Below, in pieces: positions 43,605 through 55,059 of a stretch of DNA of 64,000 nt (the first letter of the stretch is position 1; each line of letters starts with the position of its first letter). Position numbers and translations under genes: made by a program. A model generated the notes under the pieces. That model saw only the letters and a program-made list of their open reading frames with translations. It was not told the origin of the DNA and ran no database searches. Source of the DNA: Magicicada septendecula (taxonomy: Eukaryota > Arthropoda > Insecta > Hemiptera > Cicadidae); assembly GCA_034769895.1 (NCBI GenBank), contig CM068372.1, forward strand, positions 377,494,910 to 377,558,909, written 5' to 3'.

Positions 43605-45804
43605 ATACTTTTAAACTATTGTCTGTATGATAATAATAAAAACACTTTTTATAAATAATAAATAACACTGTTTAACGGTAGTCTGTGTCACTATTTACAT
43701 TATATCACTCCTCACTGTAAAGGTTTTTGTCCCCTTTTCTATCCTTATCATAGGCCTATATGATTTTAATTAATACAATTTTTATTTTGTAAATAGGTAC
43801 TCTTTATTGTTTGGTTGTTATTCAGGGTAAGTTGATTAGGCCTACTAGGTTTATTTATGTAACTTTGTCTGTTTACTGCCCTATTCTACTGGGTTATTTC
43901 TGGGTTTCTTGATAATATTAAATAAGTCAAACCAACTAGGTTTCCTTTAATTTGCTAGCAATTATTATTTCTTGGTTCCTCTCTGGATCGGATTTCACTA
44001 TTATTTACTATTCTTTTTGTAACATTTTGTTTCGTTACAATATATATTACAACGTTATACTTAGACACTTACTTTTCCACATATCCTCTTACTCATTTGT
44101 GCGCACTTACCCATGTCTCGAAGGTATACTCTTCTTCTGCAGTATTTATCTTGATGTTCCCCGGCTGGGTCGCAGGCTTTGGTAGTTGATTGAGTGTGGA
44201 TAAGCACGTGAATATCGTTATACAATTTTAATACAAGTAAAGAGTACAGAGGATTTAGTACTGGTTGTGAAATTAGTACGACTTTGTTAATAAAATCATA
44301 TTCACTTTGTTTATTATTTAAAAAATTAAAATTATCATATTATTAATTATTTTATGGGTTAATTACTATTTGAACCCTTATATTCGATACGAATATAATG
44401 TAATTATAACGTGTTTAAAATCTTGTCTCTTATATTCTAAGACATATTGTACACAAACATAAGACATATATGACCTGGAATATTTACACAGACATATAAT
44501 ACATAACACATATTATTATAATACGTGATTAACATGTACACAATTGAATATTCATCTTGTCTTAGCAAGTGTGGTTTTTATTATATACCACTTAACAAAA
44601 AAAGTAATTAATTAAACATTTATTAAAAATACTAATAGAGACCATTCTATTACTTTAATTAATTATATTACTAATGTCTCAATTAATTAACAATCTTCAA
44701 TTTAAGTAACTCTCATACTTGAATTTAATTATTTAATAAAATATAAAAATATAATACAATATGGTTCTATACTGACCATTTATTTATGAGATTAATAAAT
44801 TTATATTCTCTGTTATCAATTATTCTTTGAACATTTATTTATTCATTATGAAAAACAAAACATATAATAATGTTTATGTAAACTTGTATATGGAATCTAG
44901 AGCCTTCTTTCGATAGACCTCAGGGTCACTTATAATATTAAATAAATGTCTGACTTCACCTGCATATTTCTGCAACCATTTAACTGTGTCGTTACTGTCA
45001 TCTGGACTCTCGAGTTTGGATCCTCTTCGGTATCACCTTCTCTATCTCTGCGTCGTTGAAATTACTCTCACCGTCTACTGGATGCTGAGTTCTGACGTGG
45101 ACCTCTGGTCGTGATGATGTACGGCTGGATGTAGAGCTGCATGTGGCTGTCCCTGCGTCCTCTAGTACTTTGCTCTGGTTCCTCTCCTCTTCTTGTCCTG
45201 TCCCTCGTGGATGTCTCGAAGTTCTACGTGGACTTCTTGAAGTCCATCGACGTTACAACTCCTCGTAGATTACGATATTATAGTCTTTTAAAATAAATTG
45301 TGTTTCACTACTACTTTCACCGACATAGTGCCGGTTACATCGCACTTCAAGTTATGTAATACGGTTTAAAAACATTACTTAACTTTGTAAAATTCGCGGT
45401 TGCGAGATGCGTGGATTTCACGTACTGTCTGTTGATGATCTGAGAAAGCATGTGTCGCTCGCTGGGGTTTTATACTGCTGCCGTCGTTCCATTCCTGTTG
45501 GAAACTGTTTGGACAAAATTGAACAGGTCCGCGCGTCGATTTAATTGTTAATAACAACCTACGCGTCTTTCTATGAAGCGCACACTTTTTTATAAATATT
45601 ATTTCACACATCGTTAGGTACATTATTAAACTTTATTTATGCAAATTATGAACCTTAAGGTGTGTAAACTATGGAAGTTATGGCAAAATTTCACACGGTG
45701 GCTGAACGGTTCCCACGATCATTGACCACTTAGTCTTCAATTGTAGCGCCAGGCGCCAGCTATGTTTTTACATATGTCGCTGATTCGTGACTTCTGGTTT
45801 TCGT
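43605..45804 (-). repeat. 2.2-kb tandem duplication, copy 2
   Basis: Direct repeat of the preceding copy with a 2-base spacer (CA). The flank after it (CAGTACTTAAAAAACTGTGT) weakly resembles the start of the unit (CAATACTTTTAAAC), perhaps the edge of a decayed third copy. Confidence 0.85.
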
Positions 45805-46189
45805 TCAGTACTTAAAAAACTGTGTAAAATTTTCCACAATTGTATGCATAATTCAACCTGTTCTTCAATTTACACACTACCACTAACACACACACACACA
45901 GATTGATACACACGCGGCGGCCTGTCGCTATGACGTCACCCTTGCCGGTTGGCGCGTGTTTCTTTCTCCCCTTCGCTGCATTTAAAAACCAACTAAGCTT
46001 TTAATTCCATATGCAGGCTCACTTACAAATATTTATTTATTTAAAATTAATTACTACGTTTATTTCTTTTATTATCTCTTATACCTAACGCTTAATTATT
46101 ACATTATTTTTATTATTTACATCTTATACATCTCATACGTGCGTTCGTATGTTATCATACCTCAGTCAGGGGTTGATACATAGACTTAT
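45805..46189. other. intronic spacer with a CRE
   Basis: A short CA run near 45891, then TGACGTCA at 45931-45938 in a locally GC-rich patch (GCGGCGGCCTGTCGC). Otherwise nothing recognised. Confidence 0.4.
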
Positions 46190-47456
46190 GCTACACAGGA
46201 CATGAAGTTCATTTAAGTGGAATACTAATGCTATATAACATTTTCTGATGGCCATAGACATGTTTTAAATTGATTTTGTTCTTCCTTTGTAAAGTAGCCA
46301 TAAGTTTTGAACCAAATGTTTTAAAAAGTATGTTATGTCAAAATGTTCACGATTTTATTCTCTTTTATGTCATGTGAAATATTTGTGTGTAAGTGCACGG
46401 GGTGCGCGTGTGATTTACATTTATTTAATAACTTCGAGGAAAATTAACATTTCGTTCTGAAACTTGGGCAGAGTATTCTCATGGTTATAAGCTACATTTC
46501 CATATACTCAATTCTCCACACCTATAATTTTTATATGGTTTTTTTAATTAAATTCAATCTTCTTTTATTCTCGTTATCTTCAAGAAAGTAATAAAATTTA
46601 TAGATTAGATCTAGACAGGCCTTTGCAGAATCGGACAGAGATTAAGCCTGATTTCAGCATATACTGTGTTCTCATCTGTGACGTTGCTAAAGTTTCAACC
46701 AATCAGAGGGTCTAAAATTTATTCAGTTTGGTCCTCTGTCGAGAACACTTCGGGCAGTTTCTTATAAGGACTCGTTATAGAAAGATGTACTCGCTGCCAC
46801 GAGCTTTTCGTGACAATACAGGTCGTTTTCATTTAAACTTAGAAGTTGGTTCACGGTTCGAAGTCTTCGAAACCATTACCACTTACAGATCTCAAATAAT
46901 AAAAAAATAGATCATTCTAGTGCTTTCCCGCATAGTAGAAGATATCCGCTAGGGGAAAAATATCTGCTGAGATATTTTGATACATACGCGAGAACACTTC
47001 AAGAATCCGGAGTTTGTGTAAGATCAATATACATATCTATTTTACCCAGTTTTACAATCCCTGAGATTAATTAAATTTAATTTGTAAACAATAACAGATC
47101 GAATCACAGTGTGCGAGGGAGCAATGACGTGAATTGTCAGCATTAGTGATCTTCGAACGGTCTACGGGCAGAGTTGTAGCAGTCATCAGTCGAACTACGT
47201 GCGCGGAGCATTGAGTGGCTACGAAAACAGTGGATTTCAACAGAACAAGTAACATAGTTGTAAAGCAAGCCCATAGACTCAATTTTGAAAGACAAATTTT
47301 TAAATAAACCGTTTTATAGTATAAATTAATAAGACAATAGTAAATTTTAATGTTTTAATTTAATAAATTTTCTTACCTCCAGATACAGACTTTGTTGCAA
47401 TAATTTCAATATTACCTATCTATGCAGTTTTAATTTGTATCGTTGCATAGATAGTA
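46190..47456 (+). mobile_element. 5' LTR of a decayed Gypsy provirus (family copy 3)
   Basis: It matches copy 1 along its length (ACACAGGACATGAAGTTC at the start, CCAGATACAGACTTTGTTGC near the end). It is directly followed by a primer-site-like TGGCATCGTCAACTTGGGGC at 47459 and by gag of the same family, which identifies it as the 5' LTR. Confidence 0.75.
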
Positions 47457-47458
47457 TT

Positions 47459-47480
47459 TGGCATCGTCAACTTGGGGCAC
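47459..47480 (+). promoter_or_regulatory. degenerate primer-binding site
   Basis: TGGCATCGTCAACTTGGGGC followed by ACGA. It aligns to TGGCGCCCAACGTGGGGCTCGA with an insertion and substitutions. Confidence 0.45.
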
Positions 47481-47860
47481 GAGTTAATTAATTAGTACGA
47501 TTTAGGTTAAGAACTTTAGTTATTGTATATAGACTAAATTTGTTTGAACTGTGTTTTATATTTTAATATTGTGTCGCAGGGAGTGTATATAAATATGCAT
47601 ATTCTCTGTTAATCAATTTATTTTGGACAATATTAATTTAGTTTTAAATGATATTTGGCGGTTTGAAGTATATTTGTGTGTTAGTTTTAAATAGGTTAAG
47701 GTAAGCTTGTGGACATTCGATTCTAGATTACTGACGAACACTGACCACGTCAAACAAGTATACAGTTATATTTTAATGATCTTAAGTAACAATAGTTGAA
47801 CCGTACACGTTTAAATCAAGACAATAAACTTTGTTTTGGTGATAAGTTTAACATTAAACA

Positions 47861-48980
47861 ATGGAATCCTAGACTCAAACAGTTGATATGCAAACAACAT
47901 TGCCCATGATTTTAGCTAATATGCAAGGATTGCGTGATAATGTTCAAACAGTACGCGACGAAAATAAATCGGTTAAAGAGGACGCGCTTAAACAGAACAA
48001 AACACTACACAACGAAAACAAAAAAATATTTGCCGCTGTCCACGATCAAAGCAAGCAAAACAAAGCGTTCTTAGAAGCTACGGAGAAGAAGATAAAGTAG
48101 AATCTATACGCGCTAATGTTGAGCTAGCATTAGAAGTTAATAGTTCGCGTATAAGCGAATGTGAAGCCAGAGTTGGTTCGATCGAGGAACGAGTTCAAGG
48201 GCAGGCGACCACCATCAGTGAATTTGTCTCCGAACAAGAACATCGGTTCGAAGAACTTGGACAACAAATTAATAGGTTACAACATACCTCTATGCCTGCG
48301 AGCCAAACGACATATGTATATAAAACCATTGATGAACTAATTCACAACCTAAATCCTTTGGCCACGAGACAGACAATGCAGTCCAGTTCCTGTGCGTGTG
48401 CGAACATAGTATGGAATTCGTTAACAACATTTTTAGCGAAGTGGACAAAATTAATTGGGTTGTGCGGCAGCTTAAAGGTATGGTGGCAGAATGGTTCACG
48501 ATTGTGCAGGATAAGATTACCGTATACAAAGACCTTGTAGACCGTTTCCGAGCACGGTATTGGAATGAAGAGGTCCAGCAAAAAATCCGTGTACAATTAG
48601 AATTCGGTAAATATACGCCAGCCAAAGGGTCCAAGGAGAAATACCTCGTACAACTTGTGTCTCGAGCCAAATATCTTGAACCGCCGATGTCAGAGGCAGA
48701 AATGGTAAATAAGCTTGCTCATCACTTTAGCCGTGGGATTCAAATAGCCGTGATCACACAAGGTGTAAAAACAATAGAAGAGTTGTTATTACTACTGACC
48801 AAATAGGAGAATGTTGATAGTCCCAATAGTGATAGCAACCAAACACGCACATCAATTCACTCAACTCATAAACAACAACATCAACAATATAAACATAAAC
48901 AAAACATTCCAAAATATAATCAGCATAAAGTCGCGTTGGTAACTGAAAATAAACCAGTTTTAGAACAGTCAAAAAACTTG
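47861..48980 (+). pseudogene. Gypsy gag, decayed
   Basis: The start ATG at 47861 is followed by a TAG three codons later. It continues TLPMILANMQGLRDNVQTVR and LHNENKKIFAAVHDQSKQNK, then a frameshift near 48098, a second coiled-coil stretch (RISECEARVGSIEERVQGQA), another shift near 48390, and the gag domain (FVNNIFSEVDKINWVVRQLK, WFTIVQDKITVYKDLVDRFR, YLVQLVSRAKYLEPPMSEAE, ITQGVKTIEELLLLLTK), with a stop near 48805. The tail runs to about 48980. The sequence clearly matches the gag start at 59879. It would bind RNA and form particles if intact; at least two frameshifts and two stops inactivate it. Confidence 0.85.
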
Positions 48981-49159
48981 TAAGGTTGCACGGCATGGGT
49001 CCGTGCACAGAAAAACATAGCATTAAAGTCAGTGTCACCAGTCTAGTGTTGACAATAGTAGTGATAAGCGAATATTTTGTGTATCAGGCATATACCTGAA
49101 TGATATACGAGATGATCTAGTAAATAGTAATAGGTGTATGGAAGATGACAATAGTTTTA

Positions 49160-50460
49160 AGATAGTAAATAAAAGCACTATAGTTAGAGCCAAAATTAAT
49201 AATTGTATAGGAAATGTTCTGTTAGATAGCAGGGCTCAGGCTTATAAATAAGTGAAAAATTTATAAATAAACATAAGAATCAGTTTAAGAAGGTACCAAT
49301 ATTACCCATAAACAACACAATTATTAAAACAGCTACAAATGATAATCAAATTATTAACTGACAAGCAGGGGCGGGCTGGCATCACTGGGGACCCTCGGTT
49401 GGAAGCAGTCAAGGGGCCCCTGCAGCTACACACACAAACGCGCACGCACATCTTTGTGTGCATATACTGTTTTTTAAATTATTTATTTACTCTTTATGGC
49501 TACATAGTATGTACAGTATTTACGTAAGTGAACGTTTTAATACAAAACATACAGGACAGTTTATTTGATTATTTAGACTTTAACATAAGCAGCTTTAAAC
49601 CGTAATTACCTACTCTAAATGTTTCTACTGTAAAGAACATTTATACTCTACAAATCTACATAAAATCCCAATTAAAAATATTCCACACTGTATTACGGCG
49701 GTGGAGCCCCCTTGAGCTCGGCGCCCGGTCCATTGTCACTCCGTCCCACCAATCCGTAGCCCCAGTGACTATTTTTATGTAACTATTTTAACCGGGCCCT
49801 CCTGCAAGTTTATGGCATGGGCCCCCTTTTGAATCTTGACATAAGGCCCTGAGGCCCTCCCAGACCATCGGGCCCCCCAGCCCTGAATGCTGCAATGACA
49901 TTCAAACAAAAATGACAATAGCCTACTACTCGTCGCGTCAGTCAGTTGCCGCGTGGCTCGCCTCTACAGTAACCTCCTTCGCTTTCCTCCATTAGTAAAT
50001 ACTAAATAGGCTGTATATAAACAAGGCTGAGAAGTGATGACTTCCAATCTGACCGAAATAAATCCTGAAGATTTATTTCCAACAATATTTAGACAAGAAA
50101 ATGTTTTTAATAGCGGTTAAAGTATAGATATTTCTCTTTTTTTCTCGAAATAAAATTTTCATGGCTTGGGTGTCCCCTGAGCCTCCTCGGGGCCTGGGGC
50201 CCTTGGCGAACGCCAACCAGCCGACCTGCCCAGTCCGCCCCTGCTGACAAGCATTGGTGTCTATCACAACACAGGGAGTCGAGATTGACGTGCCCGTACT
50301 ATTAATTAAAGACCTTGTATATGATGTTATACTGGGTACTGACACGTTAAGAAGAATAAAATCAGTAATTGATTTTAATAATAATACATTGATGTGCATG
50401 GTAAATAACAAACAGTATAGCGTAAAGTTAGGACATATATGGACATCAAAAATGAATCTG
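49160..50460 (+). pseudogene. Gypsy aspartic protease, split by a MITE
   Basis: The frame near 49170-49240 reads VNKSTIVRAKINNCIGNVLL then DSRAQ, where retroviral-type proteases have D[ST]GA: the Gly is replaced. Stops follow. A hAT-type MITE (49366-50243) interrupts it, after which coding resumes with TQGVEIDVPVLLIKDLVYDV, ILGTDTLRRIKSVIDF (the conserved I[IL]G.D.L end of the protease) and up to 50475. The enzyme would mature Gag-Pol; this copy is inactive. Confidence 0.75.
49366..50243. mobile_element. hAT-type nonautonomous element (MITE)
   Basis: CTGACAAG at 49358-49365 is duplicated exactly at 50244-50251, an 8-bp target duplication typical of hAT elements. The ends CAGGGGCGGGCTGG and CCAGTCCGCCCCTG (right end as CAGTCCGCCCCTG) form an inverted repeat with a mismatch. 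878 bp with GC-rich subterminal parts, no transposase. It landed inside the Gypsy protease. Confidence 0.88.
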
Positions 50461-51018
50461 TTGCGAATGATTTAAAAATAAACAAACCGCGTATCAACAT
50501 AACTTCAAATGTAAACAATAAAAATAATAACAGTGATCAGCTGACTGCAGTACAACAAAGCAGATTAGACGCGGTATTAAATAAACATAAACCGGTGTTT
50601 GAAAATCATCATACTACTACAGATGTATATGTCCATGAAATTCGGGTTACAGATGAAAGTAAATTTGTGAGAAAAACTTACCCTATCCCCTTACATTATC
50701 AAAAGCAAGTTGATGAGATTTCGAAGATGCTAGAAAATAATATTATTGAAAGATCGAATAGCAATTTCCTCAACCCGATGGTAGTTGTGAAAAAGAAAAA
50801 CAATGACATCCGGATATGTTTAGACATGAGGAATTTAAACAGTATCACCCAAAAGTGTTATGACTGCACACCAAATGCAGAGAATTTATTTATTAAGTGT
50901 CAAGGGGTGAAATATATGACACGCCTTGATTTAAAAATCGGGTTTTGGCAAATTCCTTTAGCGGAGGATAGCAGAAAGTTTACTGCATTCCGAAATTCTT
51001 TCGCACTTAATGTTAAGT
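50439..51018 (+). pseudogene. Gypsy reverse transcriptase, N-terminal part
   Basis: The frame reads QQSRLDAVLNKHKPVFENHH, RKTYPIPLHYQKQVDEISKM, NFLNPMVVVKKKNNDIRICL, DMRNLN and YMTRLDLKIGFWQIPLAEDS, then RKFTAFRNS. This is the fingers/palm of a Gypsy reverse transcriptase with the LDL.xGFWQIPL motif that holds the first catalytic Asp. It stops being recognisable at about 51018, before the YxDD box, where an unrelated repeat begins. It is truncated and so inactive. Confidence 0.85.
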
Positions 51019-51515
51019 GCTTTATGGCAGAGCGCGATGCAAGCTTCACATACACCTTCTTTATTCTGATTGGCTGATGGTGCAATTTTTACCTGTATGT
51101 GGGTCTCAATTAGTATAGGTAGCATCGCGGGACATCTTTAGCCTTCTTCATAATACTCAGTTAAAGTATTTCATTGAGTACTTGATGGCAGAGCACGATG
51201 CAAGCCTATCATACACCTTCTCTATTCTGATTGGCTGATGGTGCAGTCTCTACCTGTGCACTGTTCTGGTTGGCTGATGGTGTAATTTTTACCTGTATGT
51301 GGGACTTGGTGAATTTATAAGTACAGGTAGCATCGCAGGATATCTTTAGCCTTCACCACAGTACTGTGGACCCAGTTTGATATCCCGCATTGGGTAGACT
51401 CTTATTCCACTGAAGATAGCAGCCAGTGGTACTGCTGAAATGTTTGGTTTGTTTGTAAACCCTGGACCATGGCCAAACAGCCCGGTAAATACTTCAAGAA
51501 TATATTCTGTTTATA
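51019..51515 (+). mobile_element. Penelope-like terminal sequence with internal duplication
   Basis: Two related stretches of about 165 bp (from about 51022 and 51185) share TGGCAGAGC(G/A)CGATGCAAGC, ATTCTGATTGGCTGATGGTG and TAGCATCGC(G/A)GGA. They are followed by CCACTGAAGATAGCAGCCAG and GGCCAAACAGCCCGGTAA, the same wording as the Penelope-like fragment at 11550-11700. No ORF belongs to it. It truncates the Gypsy reverse transcriptase. Confidence 0.5.
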
Positions 51516-51748
51516 TAGTTTACAACTATTGTTATCAACAGAATATGTACACTTATCTCACTACAGCGTGTCAACAAATAAAAGCACACATCAATACATT
51601 TGCATACATTCTTATAAACGTATAGACATTTATATTATTTATCACACACGATATTCAGATTTAAAACAATGCAGTGTTATTATCTGATGTTCTTAAATAT
51701 TACCCCAACCCCTGATCAGTACATTTTGACCAGAACATATTTACTTAC

Positions 51749-51879
51749 GGATCTAAATGGAAGACATAGCTGCCATCCAATGTTCGTTCTTGTGTGTATG
51801 TAAGATTGTAGTCTATCATTGTGTTCACAACACGAAACAAGTCTTCTTTTTCACGAGCCGTATACAACTGTATATTAAC
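51749..51879 (-). CDS. ctf18: CTF18 exon B
   Basis: A 131-nt exon with acceptor GTGTTACAG and donor GTAAGTAA. It enters in phase 0 and reads VNIQLYTAREKEDLFRVVNT then MIDYNLTYTQERTLDGSYVF and HLD, leaving two bases (CC). Vertebrate CTF18 has the same order: PVNTQLYS.REK, then ML.YSLTY.QERT.DGQY and L(E/D)P. This part belongs to the C-terminal region that follows the AAA+ clamp-loader core. Its phase fits both neighbouring exons exactly. Introns of about 3.0 kb (upstream) and 24.6 kb (downstream) flank it. Confidence 0.93.
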
Positions 51880-52255
51880 CTGTAACACAAGCAAAGTGTC
51901 TCATTACAAACAAGTATAACACTCACAGTTGCAGTCTTCAAGACCAAAAATCATTTTTTGATGTAGGACATAAAACACAAAAGAGTTTTTATATAGTTAG
52001 TACAACAAAAATAGTAATCAATGGCTATAACTTATCACAAAGAAAAGACGCTTAAATAATGTGGAACAATATGAACCACAATAAACTTTCATTATAACAG
52101 AAGGGGCTCAAGATTCGCCCTTCATAGAGAAATTTTGTTCACTGCAAACTTGAAAGTTACAGCTATACGTTTTTTCTACCTTTGGTTTTAATTGTTTCAA
52201 AAAAAAAAAAAAACTTATTGTAAATAATCTGTTTTAATGTTACTTTAGAAACATT
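51880..52255. other. intron between ctf18 exons A and B, nothing recognised
   Basis: AT-rich with an A-run near 52200. Confidence 0.4.
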
Positions 52256-52258
52256 AAA

Positions 52259-52602
52259 TTACATTACAAAATTATTCGAGCAGCCGAAATGAGATTTCTC
52301 AGGCACATGTCAGGATATACTCTTCAAGATCATAAAAGGAAAGTTGATGTACAGCAGGAGCTTAATATTATGAGTATACTGGACAGAATTGCCCAATATC
52401 GGCTAAAATGGTTGGAACATCTTAACCAAGTGGACGACTGCCACATCCCCAAACAATTGTTGAATTACAAGCTGAAAGAATGCAGAGATGTGGGATGTCT
52501 GAAGAAACATTGGAGTGACTAGCTCTGGTCTATCTGTTTTGGACCGAAACAAACCATTTTTGGTTTAATCCTTGCTGAAGAAGAAGATGATGATGATGAC
52601 AC
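52259..52602 (+). pseudogene. LINE ORF2 tail, plus-strand member of an inverted pair
   Basis: The frame reads RAAEMRFLRHMSGYTLQDHK, VQQELNIMSILDRIAQYRLK and WLEHLNQVDDCHIPKQLL, ending near 52520. The 3' end has GGTTTAATCCTTGCTGAAGA followed by (GAT)n. It is nearly the same as the minus-strand copy at 53345-53010. Confidence 0.8.
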
Positions 52603-52604
52603 TA

Positions 52605-53005
52605 GAAAATTATGATAAATAAATGTCCCAGGATGTCTGAATAATAGGGTATTTTGCAGACACTTATATTAACATTTTAATAATACTTAAAACCACGTTA
52701 TTTAAAAAATGTATCTACGTTTCAGTTAATGACTTCAATAACTGCTGCATTCTGTCAAAGATAAATACTTTTGACCATTACAAAGAAATTTCATTTTATT
52801 TTTCTGTACTACAGTGGCTAAAATGTGTGTAAAATATGGAGAACTGAATTTGCTTTAAATATTTTAAATGTAAATACAATATATAGTACTCTGATACACA
52901 CAAATACCGTTTTATGTAGTCTAGTCAAACTATGTTAATCAACAAAATATTTTTTGTGTTGTTCTTTGAAGTTTCATTCCTATGAACTTAATTTAGTACA
53001 TGATA
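52605..53005. other. spacer between the inverted LINE tails
   Basis: AT-rich intronic sequence without recognised features. Confidence 0.4.
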
Positions 53006-53009
53006 TTAT

Positions 53010-53345
53010 TTTCATCATCATCATCATCTTCTTCTTCAAGGATTAAACCAAAGATGGTTTGTTCCAGTCTCAAAGTCGTTTGGGGATGCGGCAGTCATCC
53101 ATTCGGCAAAGATGTTCCCACCAATTCAGCCGATACTGGGCAATCCTGTCAAGTGTACGCATAATATTCAGTTCCTGCCGTACATCTGTGTGTCTTTTAT
53201 GATCATGGAGAGTATACCCTGCCACGTGTCTGAGATATCTCATTTCAGCCACTTGGATGTGACTGCCCTGGCCTATCGTTAAAGTCCAATTCTCAGACCC
53301 ACAAAGAAGTGTAGGAAGGGCCATCACCTTGTAGAATTTTAGGCG
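53010..53345 (-). pseudogene. LINE ORF2 tail, minus-strand member of an inverted pair
   Basis: The minus frame reads KFYKVMALPTLLCGSENWTL, AEMRYLRHVAGYTLHDHKRH, VRQELNIMRTLDRIAQYRLN and WWEHLCRMDDCRIPKRL, ending with GGTTTAATCCTTGAAGAAGA and (GAT)n. It is 5'-truncated at a different point from its partner at 52259. Confidence 0.8.
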
Positions 53346-53349
53346 GGTT

Positions 53350-54900
53350 TCTTTACTTATGATACTATTTTAATATTTATTTTCCATTATTCAGCTATAG
53401 GAACCGCATACATTTGATAATACAAACTTTTTAATGATCCTTAACTATTTCTGGTCACAATTAGTTCGGATTATCAAGATACTGCTGTACTCAATTAATT
53501 CTCAGGACAAAGTTGATAGACACTTTGATGCTGGGAGCTTACAATCGCCATCCTTCGCCCGAGCCACAACTTTTTGCAATCATGATTAAAATACTGTAAC
53601 TTCTACAACATACAGATCTTTATAAAAATCAAAATGTCTGTTACAATGTTATGTGTTGTATACGAATTAGTTGTCTATGTTGCTTGTAATTACTTTCCAA
53701 AATAAATCGATGTTTTGGGAAAAATAAAAACTTGGCCAAGGCACATAAAGTAGTTGTAGTTTCTAACACCTCTTGATATTATTATTTGTTTAAAAAACAT
53801 TACACTTATTGTTACATAATGTTTCCACTATAATCGGTTTTATACACTTATATTTGTATATTTTTTTTAGTGAAATAATTTAAAACATGGCTCTAAGTAC
53901 AATGAAATTTTACACACAACATGCACTAAGTTGTTGTCAGCTGTTGTTACAAAAGTGAATGCCAATGCAACTTAGCAGATGATTTAAATACTATAAGAAC
54001 GTGTTTTGTTTTACGACAGCTCCAAATACATATTTATATGTACAGTACCATACAGAAGCACAGAGAAACTACAAGACGTCATTTGACATTGCAGAAACCC
54101 CATGCCCGGCCATTTAAAAATTATCATTTTTGAATGAACAAATAAAATTTTCTAAGCAATATTAATAATTAAAAACCACACTGACAAGGAGAGTACCTGA
54201 AGTGCGGATCATGGATTTAAATGAAACTTGGGGACATGTTTAGGTACATAAGGTTATGGTAAAAGCCAAAGCAGGTAAGTTTAACGCTCAAAATTTTCCC
54301 AGTTATAAGCTATCACAAATGTTTTATGATGATTTTTGGAGAAGGCTCAACAAAAATATACATTCCTTTGAAGCTCAATAATTCAGATTTGAATGTACTT
54401 AGAAATACTTACTAAACACAAAATGAAAGTAGAAAAGATAAGCTTATTTGATTCTTGTCGAGTGTTGAAATGTTAATTTTACGCAAAGATAAAGTTTTTA
54501 AAACCCTTTGAAAATGAACCAAAACAATAAACGCTAATAATAAACAAAGGAACCATATATTTTGTATATTTATTTGTACTGTTGATTATTGTAAAAAGAA
54601 CTGCAAAATAAAATAATAGTAAACAGTTTCAGCATTAATTTAATTAACATAAAATAGAAAAATATGTGAGTAAAAATATGGTTTAAGAACAATATTTTGT
54701 TTATTATATTATAAAATGATTGTCTGAATAAAGTATCGTGCAAAACATGAAAATTTCATACATGGGCCCCTGCTCTTAAATAGCCCCGGGCCTCCCATAG
54801 CCTTAATCCAGCCATGATCAAGACACATACATTACAAGATAATGTACTGAATATGATTACATTGGCAGTAACGGTGTGAAAGAAGTAAAGATATGTGTTA
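53350..54900. other. intronic sequence, mostly unassigned
   Basis: AT-rich. GGGCCCCTGCTCTTAAATAG and CCCCGGGCCTCCCATAGCC near 54764-54800 look like the decayed end of an element related to the hAT MITE at 49366. Nothing else is supported. Confidence 0.35.
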
Positions 54901-54905
54901 CTTAC

Positions 54906-55055
54906 TGGCCTTATGTTTGGTACGAGGACGTCCAGTAGCAGAGGCATTATGTCCAGTAGTATCTGACCTCTGTCGACATATGCACGTACTGATGGTTGCA
55001 TGCCATGTAAAACCTCATCCAGAAGCTGCCTGTACCGGTTCTGTCGCAAACTCAT
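54906..55055 (-). CDS. ctf18: CTF18 exon A
   Basis: A 150-nt (50-codon) exon with acceptor ATGTGCAG and donor GTAAGTAA, phase 0 at both ends. It reads MSLRQNRYRQLLDEVLHGMQ, PSVRAYVDRGQILLDIMPLL and LDVLVPNIRP. In animal CTF18 the same place has NLI..LV.G..P..R...., LLLDALCLLLDILAPKLRP, directly followed by VNTQLYS, as here with exon B. The Met at its start is internal, not a translation start, because the AAA+ domain must lie in upstream exons. These were not found between 55056 and the window end. Confidence 0.9.
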
Positions 55056-55059
55056 CTGC

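Larger units (their letters stand above)
27166..51748 (-). other. ctf18: 24.6-kb intron of ctf18
   Basis: Between exons B and C (phases agree), the intron contains a Gypsy LTR, the tandem LTR-gag array, the 2.2-kb tandem duplication, a decayed Gypsy provirus, a hAT MITE and a Penelope-like fragment. All recognised LTR elements with readable gag are on the plus strand, antisense to the gene. Confidence 0.85.

Noticed and set aside
41404..45804. Reading the 2.2-kb repeats as a normal LTR pair with the primer site TGGCGCCTGGCGC (minus, near 43555)
   Set aside because: That site would lie inside the repeated unit, upstream of the TATA box, which does not fit LTR-primer-gag order. The identity of the unit is left open.
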